In this document: positions 1 through 8,429 of the stretch, in pieces
Numbering within the stretch: the stretch's first letter is position 1
Layout: each line of letters opens with the position of its first letter
Source: Pelotomaculum thermopropionicum SI
GTDB taxonomy: Bacteria > Bacillota > Desulfotomaculia > Desulfotomaculales > Pelotomaculaceae
Direction: 5' to 3'
Assembly (NCBI GenBank): GCA_000010565.1
Contig: AP009389.1
Span: 2,418,001 to 2,482,000, forward strand
DNA length: 64,000 nt
Program-made: the position numbers and the translations under genes
The notes under the pieces: generated by a model
Seen by the model: only the letters and a program-made list of their open reading frames with translations
Databases searched by the model: none
Told to the model about the DNA's origin: nothing

Positions 1-630
1 TTTGGCCTGGCCGGGCTTGTCCGTGAGGTAAAACGGCGTGATCAACCCGAAAATCACCGCCGGCGCCGCCTCCAGGATGAACATCCACTGCCAGCCGGCC
101 AGGTTCAGCCAGTGCACGCCGAGCAGGGAAGTGGAAACGGGGCCGCCGATGATGCTGCCCACCGGCACGGCCAGCATGAACAAGGCCACCGCCCGCGCCT
201 GCTCTTTGGCCTGAAACCAGCAGCTCAAATAATAGATAATCCCGGGCATAAAGCTGGCTTCCGCCAGGCCGAGCAGAAAACGCACGGTGTAGAACTGCCA
301 CGGTGTGCGGACAAAAGCCATCAGGCCGGCAATGAGGCCCCAGGTAATTAAAATACGGGCGAGCCAGAGCCGGGCGCTCCACCTGGCCATAATCAAATTG
401 CCGGGAATCTCCATTATGAAATAACCGATAAAGAAAATGCCCGCACCCAGTCCGTAAACGGCGCTGCTGAATCCCAGGTCATTATTCATCGCCAGGGCCG
501 CGTAACCCACGTTCACACGATCGAGGAATGAGATGATGTAGAGCACGAAAATATACGGTATGATGCGTATGAAACGCTTCTTTTGCACGCCTGCCTCCAG
601 GTCGCCTGCCGGGATGCCTGTAGTTGACAT
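1..630 (-). CDS. MFS transporter (ACS-like), 3' end outside window
   Basis: An open frame runs from ATG at 628-630 to the window edge, giving the first 210 residues of a major facilitator superfamily protein. The segment after the first membrane helix reads SFLDRVNVGYAALAMNNDLG, the DRxNxgyA signature of the anion:cation symporter group (phthalate, hexuronate and 4-hydroxyphenylacetate permeases). Further helices include a GxGxFFxGY segment and the RFLLGLAEASFMPG motif, so about six transmembrane helices are visible. The C-terminal half lies outside the window. The substrate cannot be told. It has its own upstream region and does not appear to be co-transcribed with the decarboxylase at 921-1735. 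Confidence 0.85.
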   Translation of the reverse strand, partial: MSTTGIPAGDLEAGVQKKRFIRIIPYIFVLYIISFLDRVNVGYAALAMNNDLGFSSAVYGLGAGIFFIGYFIMEIPGNLIMARWSARLWLARILITWGLIAGLMAFVRTPWQFYTVRFLLGLAEASFMPGIIYYLSCWFQAKEQARAVALFMLAVPVGSIIGGPVSTSLLGVHWLNLAGWQWMFILEAAPAVIFGLITPFYLTDKPGQAK

Positions 631-914
631 AAAATACACCTTTTTTCTTATATTTGTTCTTATAAATAAATTCCGCTCCGTCAGGCATGTAATGAGCAAC
701 AAATATTCCGTCATAATCGAGAGCTCTCCCACTGGTGCCGCTGTAGCGGCATGGATGTCTAAATGGGGTGAAACTCCCGGGGATTGCCATAGTGGGGGCA
801 GGTGTCACCAGTTAAGTACTGCGCATTGCCTGCAGCTGCATTTTTGGTATATATAAGTCAATACGTTTGCGGCCGGTTTTCATTACGCGTATTTTAAAAA
901 GTTTTACAGGAACA
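631..914. other. Intergenic region upstream of the MFS gene
   Basis: No convincing gene is seen. The left part is AT-rich and probably holds the leftward MFS promoter. Position 857-890 holds one copy of the recurrent motif (GTCAATACG ... TTTTCATTACG) found elsewhere in the window. The 2.45-kb duplicated segment begins at 915. Confidence 0.5.
857..890 (+). repeat. Copy 1 of the ~35-bp intergenic motif
   Basis: Consensus TTGTTAATACG, about 6-12 variable bases, then TTTTCATTACACA. Other copies, all in this orientation: 3633, 5245, 5665, 7334, 9667, 17454, 17573, 20605, 21097, 43696, 52057 and 52177. Function unknown. Confidence 0.5.
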
Positions 915-920
915 CTTTTA

Positions 921-1735
921 TTAGGACTCGGCTTTTTTCAACTCCTCCGTTCGGCCGGTGGTCAAATCGGCTTTGGCGAAATCACTGCCGGCCGGCAGCG
1001 TCATGTAAAACCCACGGGTTTGATCCATCTGTAACGTCCCTTCTTGCAAGCTGCATTCCAGCAGGTGGCCCCCCTGCCGGCGGTCCTCAGTAACAAAATG
1101 CAGATGATAGCCGGGCACATTGAGGCCCTCTATGTACGGCGGGCAGTAAAAGCCAACCACACTTCCCCTGACATTGCGCATTTCAAACACCGGCTGGTTT
1201 TTGGTAACTTCCGCCAGAGGGGGATAGGGTTTTGCCTGCTCAGGCACGCTTCTGGTTTTCACATAAGGGAAGTGCCGTCGATACGAATGGCGTAAAACAT
1301 ATTCCGGTTGGCGATCAGCCCGTCCAGCAACCGCTGCAGATGAGAGTAATCAGCCAATTCCTTCACCTGTTGCGTCCGGTCGGAGCTGAAAAAGGTGACT
1401 GCGGCAAAAGGAGTTTTTTCCCCGTCCGGGGCGGGAAGGACTTTTCCGTCCGCCTTCACCTGCAGGATAATCCCGTCCACCACGACCATTTCCCCATCCA
1501 GCCCGTCAAAGGTCCCGACACCCAGGTCGCCATGTTTTTTCAATTCACCGCAGGTCACTTCCCCGTCATAGAGCCCTTGCAGCAGGGCATTTATGGTAGA
1601 CACCTGAAAAACAGTGTCTTCAGGAGGGCCTGCTTCCCGCAGCTTTTCAGATTTTCCGGCCTGAGCGCATCCAGCCAGGGCCAGCAGCGCCGCCAGCAGC
1701 ATGGCGGCAATCACATGGTACAAATGTCTCGTCAC
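921..1735 (-). pseudogene. Alpha-acetolactate decarboxylase, frameshifted copy
   Basis: This is the same gene as the intact copy at 35445-36260: a lipoprotein-like signal (lipobox LALAGC) followed by an acetolactate decarboxylase domain with DLGVGTFDGLDGEM, the Zn-binding YHLHF and GGH. It starts at GTG (1733-1735) behind GGAGG. A T present in the other copy is missing after position 1271, so the frame breaks after YAIRIDGT and continues as a separate frame (921-1262) holding all the zinc ligands. Either this copy is a recent pseudogene or the base is a sequencing error; everything around it is unmutated. Confidence 0.85.
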
Positions 1736-1860
1736 CGGTTCTTACCTCCTTGCCGGTTCATTTTGTCTTGAATTATTCTCCGTCATTCTCCGTCAGTCAG
1801 GCGGCACTCCTGCCGGTGCCCGGCAAGCCGCCCGTCGTGCCGGGTAAAAAAACGGTTCAG

Positions 1861-1947
1861 TCAGGCATCGGTTATTTGCGTCAGGCGCGCAATCACTGTG
1901 ACGGCTTCTTCCCTGGTGGCCTTAGCCCCGGGCCTGAAGGTTTTGTC
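1861..1947 (-). pseudogene. SLH-domain C-terminal remnant
   Basis: The minus strand reads DKTFRPGAKATREEAVTVIA and then ends ...TDA stop. This is the second half of an S-layer homology motif (FRPgxxaTReEa). No start or upstream part survives. It lies inside the duplicated block and recurs identically at 36386-36472. Confidence 0.6.
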
Positions 1948-2093
1948 CTGTTATCATAAGGCTCGCTTTGACTTGTTGTAAGTTAATAGCTGCTGTTTGG
2001 AATGGAAACCGGCAGTCTGCCCTGCGACCCGGCCTGTCAAAAAATAACATTTATCCCGCCGGGAACCGGCCCCTTTTATAAATATCTCCCCCG

Positions 2094-3350
2094 TCAGCCG
2101 ACCTGCCGTCCTCTCACAAACCGGGCGATGATATTACGGTCGTCTCCCGTATAGAGAAACCTCTGGAATTGTTCTTCCAGGGAAAGCCGCCCGGCAATGC
2201 GGGGGTCGTCTTCAACAACAATGGCGTCAAACGAGTATCCCTTCTCAAAACTCCCGACCTTACCGAAGAAGCTCCCGCCTCCCTTTGTTGCCATGTAGAA
2301 GGCTTCCGCTATGGTCAGAGGTTTTGCCCAAGGGTCGAAAAATTTCATCAGCTTTGATAGCTGGATGGCCCTTACAACTGCTTTGGACATGGCCAGGGTA
2401 TGGCCTGCGCCCACGTCGCTCCCCAATCCGGCCCGGATCCCGCGGCCCAGCCATTTCCGCACCGGCATGATCCCGCTGGCAAGATTGATATTCGATTCCG
2501 GGCAGTGCACCAGCACAACGCCGTTGTCTTTGATCAGCCCCAACTCTCTATCCGTTAAATATATGCCGTGGGCCATCAGGGTGGGAGTCTGTCCGAACAG
2601 CCCGGAATCAAAATAAACATCCGAGTAGGTGGGACGGGACGGGAAAAGCTCCCTCACCCATTCCACTTCCCTGCGGTTTTCTGCAAGGTGTGACTGGACC
2701 GGCAAGTTGTACTTCTCCGCCAGTTCTCCTATCGCGGCCAGCAGCTTCCCGGAGCAGGAGGGGGCAAAACGGGGGGTGAGAATTGGTTTTACGAGAGGGT
2801 GCCCGCCGTACTGGATTATCAATTCCTCTGTTTCCTCAATGGAGACTTCCGTTTCTTCTCTCAGGAAACCGGGACAGTTCCGGTCCATGTTCACTTTTCC
2901 CACAAAGGCGCCTATCCCTTTTTCCTGCAGGATTTCAAATAGAAGTCCGGTGCTCTCTTTGTGAATTGTGGCGAATATACACGCCCTGGCAGTGCCCTGG
3001 CGGATCAGTTCATCCGCGAAAAGGGAATATGCTTCCCGGGCATACACCGGGTCGGAGAAACGGCTTTCCGCGGGAAAAGTGCAGTCGCTCAGCCAGTCGA
3101 TTAGTTCCCGGTCCAGTCCCAACCCGCACTGGTAAAACTGGGCGGCGTGCACGTGCAGGTCCACAAAGCCGGGTAAAATCAACCGTTCGCCATAGTCTTT
3201 TACCGGCGCATGCCCGTATTTCTCCGGCAATCTTTCATAAATTCCCTCCACCGTTCCGTCTTCCACGACGATATGGCTTTTTGCACATATTTTGAGCTCT
3301 TCGGGCGACGGTGTAAATATAATGTTCCCCTTAAAAATTTGTTGCCCCAT
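2094..3350 (-). CDS. guaD: Guanine deaminase, copy 1
   Basis: A 418-residue amidohydrolase that converts guanine to xanthine and ammonia in the cytoplasm. Visible metal and active-site elements are PGFVDLHVHAAQ (first HxH), KVNMDRNCP, QSHLAEN, AHGIYLTDREL and GLGSDVGAGH, which together are typical of GuaD rather than general chlorohydrolases. The start at 3350 (MGQQIF) follows GGAGGCGAAGCA. The neighbouring purine permease at 3841-5196 on the same strand fits a purine uptake and salvage function. The coding sequence appears identical to the copy at 36619-37875; a divergent third partial copy lies at 16200-16923. Confidence 0.93.
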   Translation of the reverse strand: MGQQIFKGNIIFTPSPEELKICAKSHIVVEDGTVEGIYERLPEKYGHAPVKDYGERLILPGFVDLHVHAAQFYQCGLGLDRELIDWLSDCTFPAESRFSDPVYAREAYSLFADELIRQGTARACIFATIHKESTGLLFEILQEKGIGAFVGKVNMDRNCPGFLREETEVSIEETEELIIQYGGHPLVKPILTPRFAPSCSGKLLAAIGELAEKYNLPVQSHLAENRREVEWVRELFPSRPTYSDVYFDSGLFGQTPTLMAHGIYLTDRELGLIKDNGVVLVHCPESNINLASGIMPVRKWLGRGIRAGLGSDVGAGHTLAMSKAVVRAIQLSKLMKFFDPWAKPLTIAEAFYMATKGGGSFFGKVGSFEKGYSFDAIVVEDDPRIAGRLSLEEQFQRFLYTGDDRNIIARFVRGRQVG

Positions 3351-3421
3351 TGCTTCGCCTCCAAGTGTACGATTCCTTGCAGGCAAAGAACCGTCCCCTT
3401 GCCTGTCTTACGTTACGGTGC

Positions 3422-3457
3422 CTATCGAGGTATCCTTTCCGTGTTATCCTGGTAGAT
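3422..3457 (-). pseudogene. NHLP precursor core remnant
   Basis: The minus strand reads IYQDNTERIPR then stop, matching the end of the precursor at 43290-43634 (VYQNTTERIPRAG). Adjacent bases also resemble that gene's 3' flank. Only the last dozen codons remain. Confidence 0.55.
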
Positions 3458-3632
3458 TATGAACTTCTCTCATAACTAACCTATCGCCGCCTTTGCAGCG
3501 CCGTTAGTTCGGTCCGAAGCGAGCCGTGGTGCTGTCGGTGCGGAGCATTGGAGTGAGCGGTGGACAACGCTTCGCCTGCACCGGGTTAACTGAAATATTA
3601 CCAAAACAAGTTTAATAAACTTGCCTCACTGC

Positions 3633-3666
3633 TTGTTAGTACGCCATGAACGCTTTTCATTACACA
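3633..3666 (+). repeat. ~35-bp intergenic motif copy
   Basis: TTGTTAGTACG ... TTTTCATTACACA. The TAA inside TGTAATG on the minus strand terminates the CstA-like scrap, so the motif abuts a gene fragment directly. Confidence 0.5.
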
Positions 3667-3771
3667 TTTTTGGCCGGTACTTTCGCGGCCAGAAACGCGC
3701 CGTAAAAACGATAGGCCGGAACCGGCAGAATGGCCGTGATAAGCAAAAGGATTAATCTGTAATCGCAACAT
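3660..3771 (-). pseudogene. CstA-like N-terminal remnant
   Basis: The minus strand reads LILLLITAILPVPAYRFYGA followed by FLAAKV. The AYRFYGxFLAxKV motif is typical of the first helix and loop of carbon-starvation (CstA) peptide or pyruvate transporters. The frame ends right afterwards at the recurrent motif. Only about 35 codons remain. Confidence 0.4.
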
Positions 3772-3840
3772 ACCTTCCCTTTTACATTTTTCCGCGGGTT
3801 GTCCCGGACGGGGAATGAATGGCCAGGAGCCGGTACTTCT

Positions 3841-5196
3841 TCACCCAAGTGCAAAATGGAGAATGAACAGAACCGTCAGGGTATAAGTAACAGCGTTGTT
3901 TTCCCGGTGGCGCCCGGTGATCAGCTTGACGACGGTGTAGGACATGAAGCCGAAGGCAAGGCCTTGGGCGATGGAGTAGGTGAGCGGCATCATAATGATG
4001 GTGAAAAACGCGGGCAGGGCTTCCGTGAAGTCGTCGAAGCGAATGTTGACAACCTCCCCCATCATCAGCAAACCAACAATAATCAGGACCGGGGCGGTGG
4101 CCTGGGCCGGAATCAGCGCCACCAGGGGGGCAAAAATAACGGCGGCCAGAAATAGAAGCGCAACCACAACGGCGGTGAGGCCGGTGCGGCCGCCTTCACT
4201 CACCCCGGCGGCGCTTTCTATATAACTGGTCACGGTGCTGGTCCCTGTAAAGGAAGCGAAAATGGTGCCCAGAGAGTCCGCGAACAAGGCCTTGCCGATG
4301 CGGGGCAGATGCCCCCGTTCGTCGAGCAGCCCCGCCCTGCGCGATACCCCGATCAGCGTGCCGATGTTGTCGAACATATCCACGAAAGTAAAAGAGAAGA
4401 GGACCGAAATAAGCCCTGCTTTCAACGCGCCCGCGATGTCCAGCTGAAAAGCGACGGGCTGGAGGGCGTGCAGGGGATTGGCCAGCAGGATAAGGCTGCC
4501 GATCCCTTGTGGCGCCGGCGCTACCCCGGAAGCGACGGCCCCGACGGTGGTGAGCAGAATCCCGATCAGGAAGGCTCCCTTGACCCGGCGGGCCGTCAAC
4601 AGGGAGGTGACGGCGAGGCCGGCCACAGCCACCAGCACTCCTGGATCGCGCATGTTCCCCAGCGTGACCAGGGTGGCTTCGCTTTTGACGACAATGCCGG
4701 CGTTGCGCAGGCCGATGAAGGCGATAAAAAGCCCGATCCCCACCCCTATGGCGGAGCGCAGGACCGGCGGCACCCCGTCGACGATCCACTCCCGCACCCT
4801 GGTCACGGTAAGCAGGAAAAAAACCACCCCGGAGATAAAGACCGCCCCCAGGGCGGTCTGCCAGGGGAGGCCCATTCCGGCGCAGACCGTGTAGGTGAAG
4901 TAAGCCCCCAGCCCCATCCCCGGCGCCACGGCGATGGGGTAATTGGCATAAAGACCCATGATCAGGGTGGCAAAGGCCGAGGCGACGCAGGTGGCGGCAA
5001 AAGTGGCGCTGGCAGGCATGCCGGCGTCTTTCAGGATGTTGGGATAGACAAAAAGGATGTAGGCCAGCGTTACAAAGGTGGTCACCCCGGCCAGGACTTC
5101 GGTACGGGCACCGGTGTTATTCTGGCTTACTTTGAAAAACCTCTCCAGCAGGCCGCCCGGCAATGGTTCAGTTGTAGAATGGTTCACCGTCCGCAA
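3841..5196 (-). CDS. AzgA/PbuG-type purine (guanine/hypoxanthine) permease
   Basis: A 451-residue polytopic membrane protein of the AzgA branch of the NCS2 family, which takes up adenine, guanine or hypoxanthine by proton symport. Family marks are RTEVLAGVTTFVTLAYILFV near the N-terminus, APGMGLGAYFTYTVC, FVDMFDNIGTLIGVS and GTSTVTSYIESAAGVSEGGR. About 12-14 hydrophobic segments are visible. The start is probably TTG at 5196 or GTG nine bases downstream, behind GGGGAG. It sits upstream of guaD on the same strand. A piece of this gene's C-terminal half recurs at 37889-38130 and its last codons at 7384-7440. Confidence 0.92.
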   Translation of the reverse strand: MRTVNHSTTEPLPGGLLERFFKVSQNNTGARTEVLAGVTTFVTLAYILFVYPNILKDAGMPASATFAATCVASAFATLIMGLYANYPIAVAPGMGLGAYFTYTVCAGMGLPWQTALGAVFISGVVFFLLTVTRVREWIVDGVPPVLRSAIGVGIGLFIAFIGLRNAGIVVKSEATLVTLGNMRDPGVLVAVAGLAVTSLLTARRVKGAFLIGILLTTVGAVASGVAPAPQGIGSLILLANPLHALQPVAFQLDIAGALKAGLISVLFSFTFVDMFDNIGTLIGVSRRAGLLDERGHLPRIGKALFADSLGTIFASFTGTSTVTSYIESAAGVSEGGRTGLTAVVVALLFLAAVIFAPLVALIPAQATAPVLIIVGLLMMGEVVNIRFDDFTEALPAFFTIIMMPLTYSIAQGLAFGFMSYTVVKLITGRHRENNAVTYTLTVLFILHFALG

Positions 5197-5244
5197 AACA
5201 ATCGTAACTCCCCTGGTTCATTTTCTTAAATTTAGCCCGGCTGT

Positions 5245-5279
5245 TTGTTAATACGCCGGGGTGTGTTTTCCATTACAGG
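5245..5279 (+). repeat. ~35-bp intergenic motif copy
   Basis: TTGTTAATACG ... TTTTCCATTACAGG, about 50 bases upstream of the permease start. Confidence 0.45.
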
Positions 5280-5328
5280 CTCTTCGTTTATTTTTTCCCT
5301 GCTTGCCAGGGGGAAGATTCGCCATGCG

Positions 5329-5601
5329 TTACTGAACCCAGGGAAATCCGCCCGCCACATCGCCCAACTGATCGTCAGTCAACTCGCCGGGATTGACCGG
5401 CAGCACCAGGTACAGCATTTGAGGCGATTCTTCGACCACTTTGATCTCAACCTCCGCGGGAAGTTGAACTCACAACCGCCCAACGGCCTCTTTGGGATTG
5501 TTCACCAGGATATCTTTAAAGTCTTTGTCTGACAGCGCCTTTTTGATGACTTGCTCCTTGATTTCCCGGCGGGTCATGGGTTTCTTTTCGTTTTCACTCA
5601 T
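5329..5601 (-). pseudogene. NHLP-family precursor, broken by an internal stop
   Basis: ATG at 5599-5601 follows GGAGG. The leader reads MSENEKKPMTRREIKEQVIK with the usual KDFKDIL and NNPKEA segments. The Gly codon before VQLP has become TGA (5470-5472). Downstream the leader continues in frame through LYLVLPVNPGEL and DVAGG, then a five-residue stub core FPWVQ and a stop. It is a leader with a nonsense mutation and essentially no core, so it is not expected to yield a product. Confidence 0.85.
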
Positions 5602-5830
5602 CTTGTTTGCCTCCTTGTTCTTTAAATTTGGCCCGTTCGACTGTCACGATCCGTCCTGGCTTATCGTTATTAATTACGTTGCGGATGGTCTTTCATTACA
5701 CCAAAAAATCCAGCTCATCCAACCTTAACTTAAATCCGCCTCAAGATCTGTTTATTGCCGTAATTCGTTGTATAAGCTCAAGGGGGATGCTTCAAAATAT
5801 TTGGGACGGCCCCTTATCATTGAGAAATAA
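5602..5830. other. Spacer with recurrent motif
   Basis: Carries the upstream region of the broken precursor and the recurrent motif at 5665-5702 (TTATTAATTACG ... TTTCATTACACC), about 65 bases upstream of the ATG. Nothing else recognised. Confidence 0.45.
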
Positions 5831-5983
5831 TTATTGACCCAAATGCCATTTTTGCCATAGGGGGGCCACCAGCTCGTAGGCTCGGCCGTACAGCGCCCTG
5901 GCTCCGGCTTCGGAGAGCAGCAGCACTCCTTCGCCGGGGAATACCTCCACCTGAAAATGGGACTTGAAAGCGGGTATGTTCAT
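5831..5983 (-). pseudogene. YcaO cyclodehydratase N-terminal remnant
   Basis: ATG at 5981-5983 behind GGAG opens a 50-residue frame whose first 42 residues match the start of the YcaO protein at 9758-11518 (MNIPAFKSHFQVEVFPGEGV ... YELVAPL). It then runs into unrelated sequence and stops. Only the leader-binding N-terminal part survives. Confidence 0.85.
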
Positions 5984-6161
5984 CTTTATCTCCTTAAATG
6001 TATAGAGAAACTCCTCTTAATGTTTACCTTCAGCCGTTTTCCCGTATGGCCGGAGGTGAACGGCGCCAATTTGCTGCTTGTTTCTCATGCACTGACAATC
6101 ATAAACAATCGACAGTGCGTGTTTTTGTGCACAATTTTATCTATTGTTCAGGTGGCTATGC
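5984..6161. other. Spacer, no gene recognised
   Basis: AT-richer than its surroundings. No frame with recognisable similarity is seen. Confidence 0.4.
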
Positions 6162-6230
6162 TTAGTGAAAACCGCAACCATGACTTCTGCACAAGCCGCC
6201 CGCGACGTTGCTCAACTGCTCCTCGCTAAA
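6162..6230 (-). pseudogene. NHLP precursor 3' remnant
   Basis: The minus strand reads FSEEQLSNVAGG, the end of an NHLP leader, and then a ten-residue core LCRSHGCGFH and a stop. The rest of the leader is missing. The core differs from all other cores in the window. Confidence 0.6.
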
Positions 6231-6365
6231 ATTCGCCTTCCTGGTCAACAGCGATGAAAAGCGGAATATCTTACGGAAGCTTTTTGAAGCTGATCCACCA
6301 GCCTTGATGCCTTTTCATTACACATTCCCCCGCAGATTTACAAGTCATACCCGAAAATCCGTGGT

Positions 6366-6692
6366 TCAAAGAGAATAATCGCGGCAGGGATCAAAGCTGT
6401 CGCATTTGCCTATGCAAATAAATGAATCTATAACACAAGAACCTGCAGCGACATTATCCAGTTGTTCATCCGTCAACTCGTCAAGATTGACCGGCAGCAC
6501 CAGGTACATCACTTGAGGCGACTCTTCAACCACCCTGATCTCAACCTCTTCAGGGACCCGGACACCCAACCTCTCAAGGGTTTCTTTGGGATTGTCCATC
6601 AATGCCTTCTTGAAGTCTTTATCGTCTCCGGCTTTCTCGAGCACTTCCTTTGACAATTCCTCACGGGTGATGATTTTTTTGTTCCCGCTCAT
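6366..6692 (-). CDS. NHLP leader-family RiPP precursor
   Basis: A 108-residue precursor. Residues 1-80 form a nitrile-hydratase-like (NHLP) leader with TREELSKEVLEKA, DKDFKKALMDNP, VRVPEEVEIRVVEES and YLVLPVNLDELTDEQLDNVA. The boundary is VAAGS instead of the usual VAGG, so processing would follow an AG-type site. The core (about residues 86-108) has four cysteines at 86, 93, 97 and 103. There is a clear ribosome-binding site upstream of ATG 6692. No intact maturase is adjacent: the upstream sequence is a collapsed ABC operon. The product could be modified in trans and exported by the NHLM system at 57.8-64 kb. Confidence 0.85.
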   Translation of the reverse strand: MSGNKKIITREELSKEVLEKAGDDKDFKKALMDNPKETLERLGVRVPEEVEIRVVEESPQVMYLVLPVNLDELTDEQLDNVAAGSCVIDSFICIGKCDSFDPCRDYSL

Positions 6693-6722
6693 ATTGTCTG
6701 CCTCCCAAATTTTAATTTTGTA

Positions 6723-7310
6723 ATTACTTTAAATTACACCAGCCTCGACCCACCATTTCTTGCTCTTTATCCCGGCTTCAGTAACATATCCCCCTTTTCG
6801 CCGCCTTTATTTTTTGACCGTAAAGCATACTCTGTTCCGGTTGTTTACCCTCCGGTACTCCATGTTTTCACTTAAGTTTTTGACGATTGTGATCCCCAGC
6901 TGATCGGAAAGGGTGTTTTCTTCAAACGGGTTTAAGTAGTCGCCCGCGCTTTCCACCATAAGGTCCAGACTGTCCTGTTTTTCGGAATAAGACAGGGTTA
7001 AATCAATATCAACAGCCTGGTCGCCGCGCCCGGCGCAGAATACAGCCAAAAGCTCCTCCACCAGCAGCAGCGCTCTATTCCATTTTTTGCGTTCCCCGGT
7101 GGGAGTTATGCTGATTGCCAGATCTATTTTGCCTGCCTGCAGCGCGGGGATCAAGGCGGCAAACTTCATGTCCGGGAACTCAACCGGCCTGCCCAGCTTG
7201 ATCCCTATGCGGCGGGCCAGCTCGCCGTCATAGCCGGTGATTCTCCCGTTTTCACCAGTAAAGCAAAAAGGTGGGGAGCGGGCGATCCGACATCAGGGCA
7301 AGAGCCCTCG
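6723..7310 (-). pseudogene. Collapsed copy of the amino-acid ABC operon
   Basis: Three separated pieces of the 11.5-15.1 kb operon are joined here: 6723-7080 matches 11529-11890 (HATPase-like tail and 3' flank), 7083-7255 matches 14232-14405 (second solute-binding domain), and 7270-7310 matches about 15102-15140 (upstream flank). One chimeric frame (6807-7169) reads [20 protein letters not shown] from the binding protein and then [10 protein letters not shown] from the HATPase tail. Identity to the parent is high but not perfect. No function is expected. Confidence 0.85.
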
Positions 7311-7333
7311 CCCCCTGGTTTTAGTCTGTTATC

Positions 7334-7366
7334 TGTTTATACGGCGCCGCCGGGTTTTCATTACAT
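7334..7366 (+). repeat. ~35-bp intergenic motif copy
   Basis: TGTTTATACGG ... TTTTCATTACATT, immediately before the permease/radical SAM chimera. Confidence 0.4.
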
Positions 7367-7383
7367 TAGCGGCCTGAACTTCT

Positions 7384-7576
7384 TCAACCGGGCACAAAGC
7401 GCAGAATAAACAGCACCGTCAGTTTATAAGTAACGGCTTTGTTGTTATAAGCATATTTCAGGATTTTCAACTCGTCGGCCGCGTCGTCCAGAACGAAGCC
7501 CCCCCTGCTTCAGCGCATCGGCAAACTGCTTTGCAGCATGAGGCAGGGTGTCGTAATCGAACCGGGGAAGGTCCAG
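7384..7576 (-). pseudogene. Chimera: radical SAM N-terminal piece fused to permease end
   Basis: The minus strand carries DLPRFDYDTLP and, after an extra C in a C-run, DDAADELKILKYAYN from the radical SAM protein family at 46590-47996. It continues without a break into KAVTYKLTVLFILRFVPG, the C-terminal end of the AzgA permease. The join lies at AACAAC, present in both parents. This is a non-functional recombination product. Confidence 0.75.
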
Positions 7577-7775
7577 CAAATCACTGTACTCTTGGTTCCT
7601 TGAGGGTCCTGTTCCGGTATCTTTATGATGAAAAAATCCTGGAAAAAGACTTTTCCTACGTGGTGCCCCAGATTGGATTTGCCACTCAAAAAGTATACCA
7701 GACTGGCATCCTGAAAAATCACCTTCCTGACCATGCTTTGGGGACCAGTTCGTCCCTCTGATAGTGCCATGTCTG
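7577..7775 (+). pseudogene. Tyrosine recombinase (integrase) fragment
   Basis: A plus-strand frame contains LRVLFRYLYDEKILEKDFSY and VVPQ, which resembles the N-terminal SAM-like core-binding domain of phage-type integrases (lr.fLrylye.g.l..d.s..vP). No catalytic R..HxxR..Y part is present. Both ends are lost. Confidence 0.4.
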
Positions 7776-7927
7776 GCAGATGGTTTGTAATGGAAGCGCT
7801 AAATTTTGCCACGGCTTCATTTTCTCTCGAAAAATAAACAGGTGTACCAAGGAAATGAGCTGGTACATAAACTCAATATTTCATTCACAAAAAAGTAACC
7901 GGCCCACGCGGAGCCGGTTTTTACGTG

Positions 7928-8195
7928 TCATCTTTTAGAGCTCTTCAGCCGGTATCCCTCACCGTTCATGTTGAGGATGGCCGATCGATGCACCAGCCTA
8001 TCCACCAGCGCAGTCGCCATAATCCGGTCCCCTATGAACTCCGGCCACTTAGAAAATTCCAGATTACTGGTTACAATGGTGCTTCGCACCTCATACCGCC
8101 CGGCCAGAACCTGGAACAGCAGGTTGGAGTTTCTCTGATCCAGCGTCATATACCCAAGCTCGTCCACGATGAGAAGTTGACAATGGTGAATCTCC
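7928..8195 (-). pseudogene. IstB-like ATPase C-terminal fragment (IS21 family)
   Basis: The minus strand reads QLLIVDELGYMTLDQRNSNL, FQVLAGRYEVRSTIVTSNL, FSKWPEFIGDRIMATALVDR and LVHRSAILNMNGEGYRLK: Walker B DELGY, sensor TSNL and the box ending the IS21 helper ATPase IstB. The N-terminal part with Walker A is absent. No istA is next to it. Confidence 0.85.
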
Positions 8196-8429
8196 TTTTG
8201 TTGGTAATTTAACCATTTACTCTCAGGACACAGGCCCGCTGTATTACAGAGATAGATAAAAATATTAGCAAAAATATTGATAAATTTATCGACGTGGTAC
8301 ATAATATTATTAGAGACTCATTTATCTCAAGTTCGAAACTTTTCGTCCATTTTCGGCACTTGCGAACCCGCAAACCCAGTAAAATCAAGGGTCAGGCCTG
8401 GAGTATATATTTGGTATAATATATATGCT
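8196..8429. other. IS-end region with a rightward promoter
   Basis: AT-rich sequence upstream of the IS1634-type transposase. TATAAT at about 8415 is a likely -10 box for the plus-strand transposase. No gene recognised. Confidence 0.4.

Larger units (their letters stand above)
915..3363 (-). repeat. 2.45-kb near-identical segmental duplication, copy 1
   Basis: This segment matches 35439-37888 with a constant offset of 34524 or 34525 bases. By eye I find only three differences: a C/T next to the T-run near 938, a one-base deletion after 1271 here, and T/C at 1979. It carries the acetolactate decarboxylase, an SLH scrap and guanine deaminase. Both borders are abrupt (at CTTTTATTAGG on the left and GCCTCCA on the right) and the flanks are unrelated or rearranged. 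No insertion sequence sits at either border. Confidence 0.95.
3364..3840. other. Mosaic spacer between guaD and the permease
   Basis: No intact gene. It contains a precursor-core scrap (3422-3457), the recurrent motif (3633-3666) and a CstA-like scrap (3660-3771). The stretch 3458-3632 shows nothing I can identify. Confidence 0.6.

Noticed and set aside
4309..5229. Plus-strand frame of 306 codons opposite the purine permease
   Set aside because: Low-complexity, Gly/His/Asp-rich shadow translation; the minus strand encodes a canonical AzgA permease.
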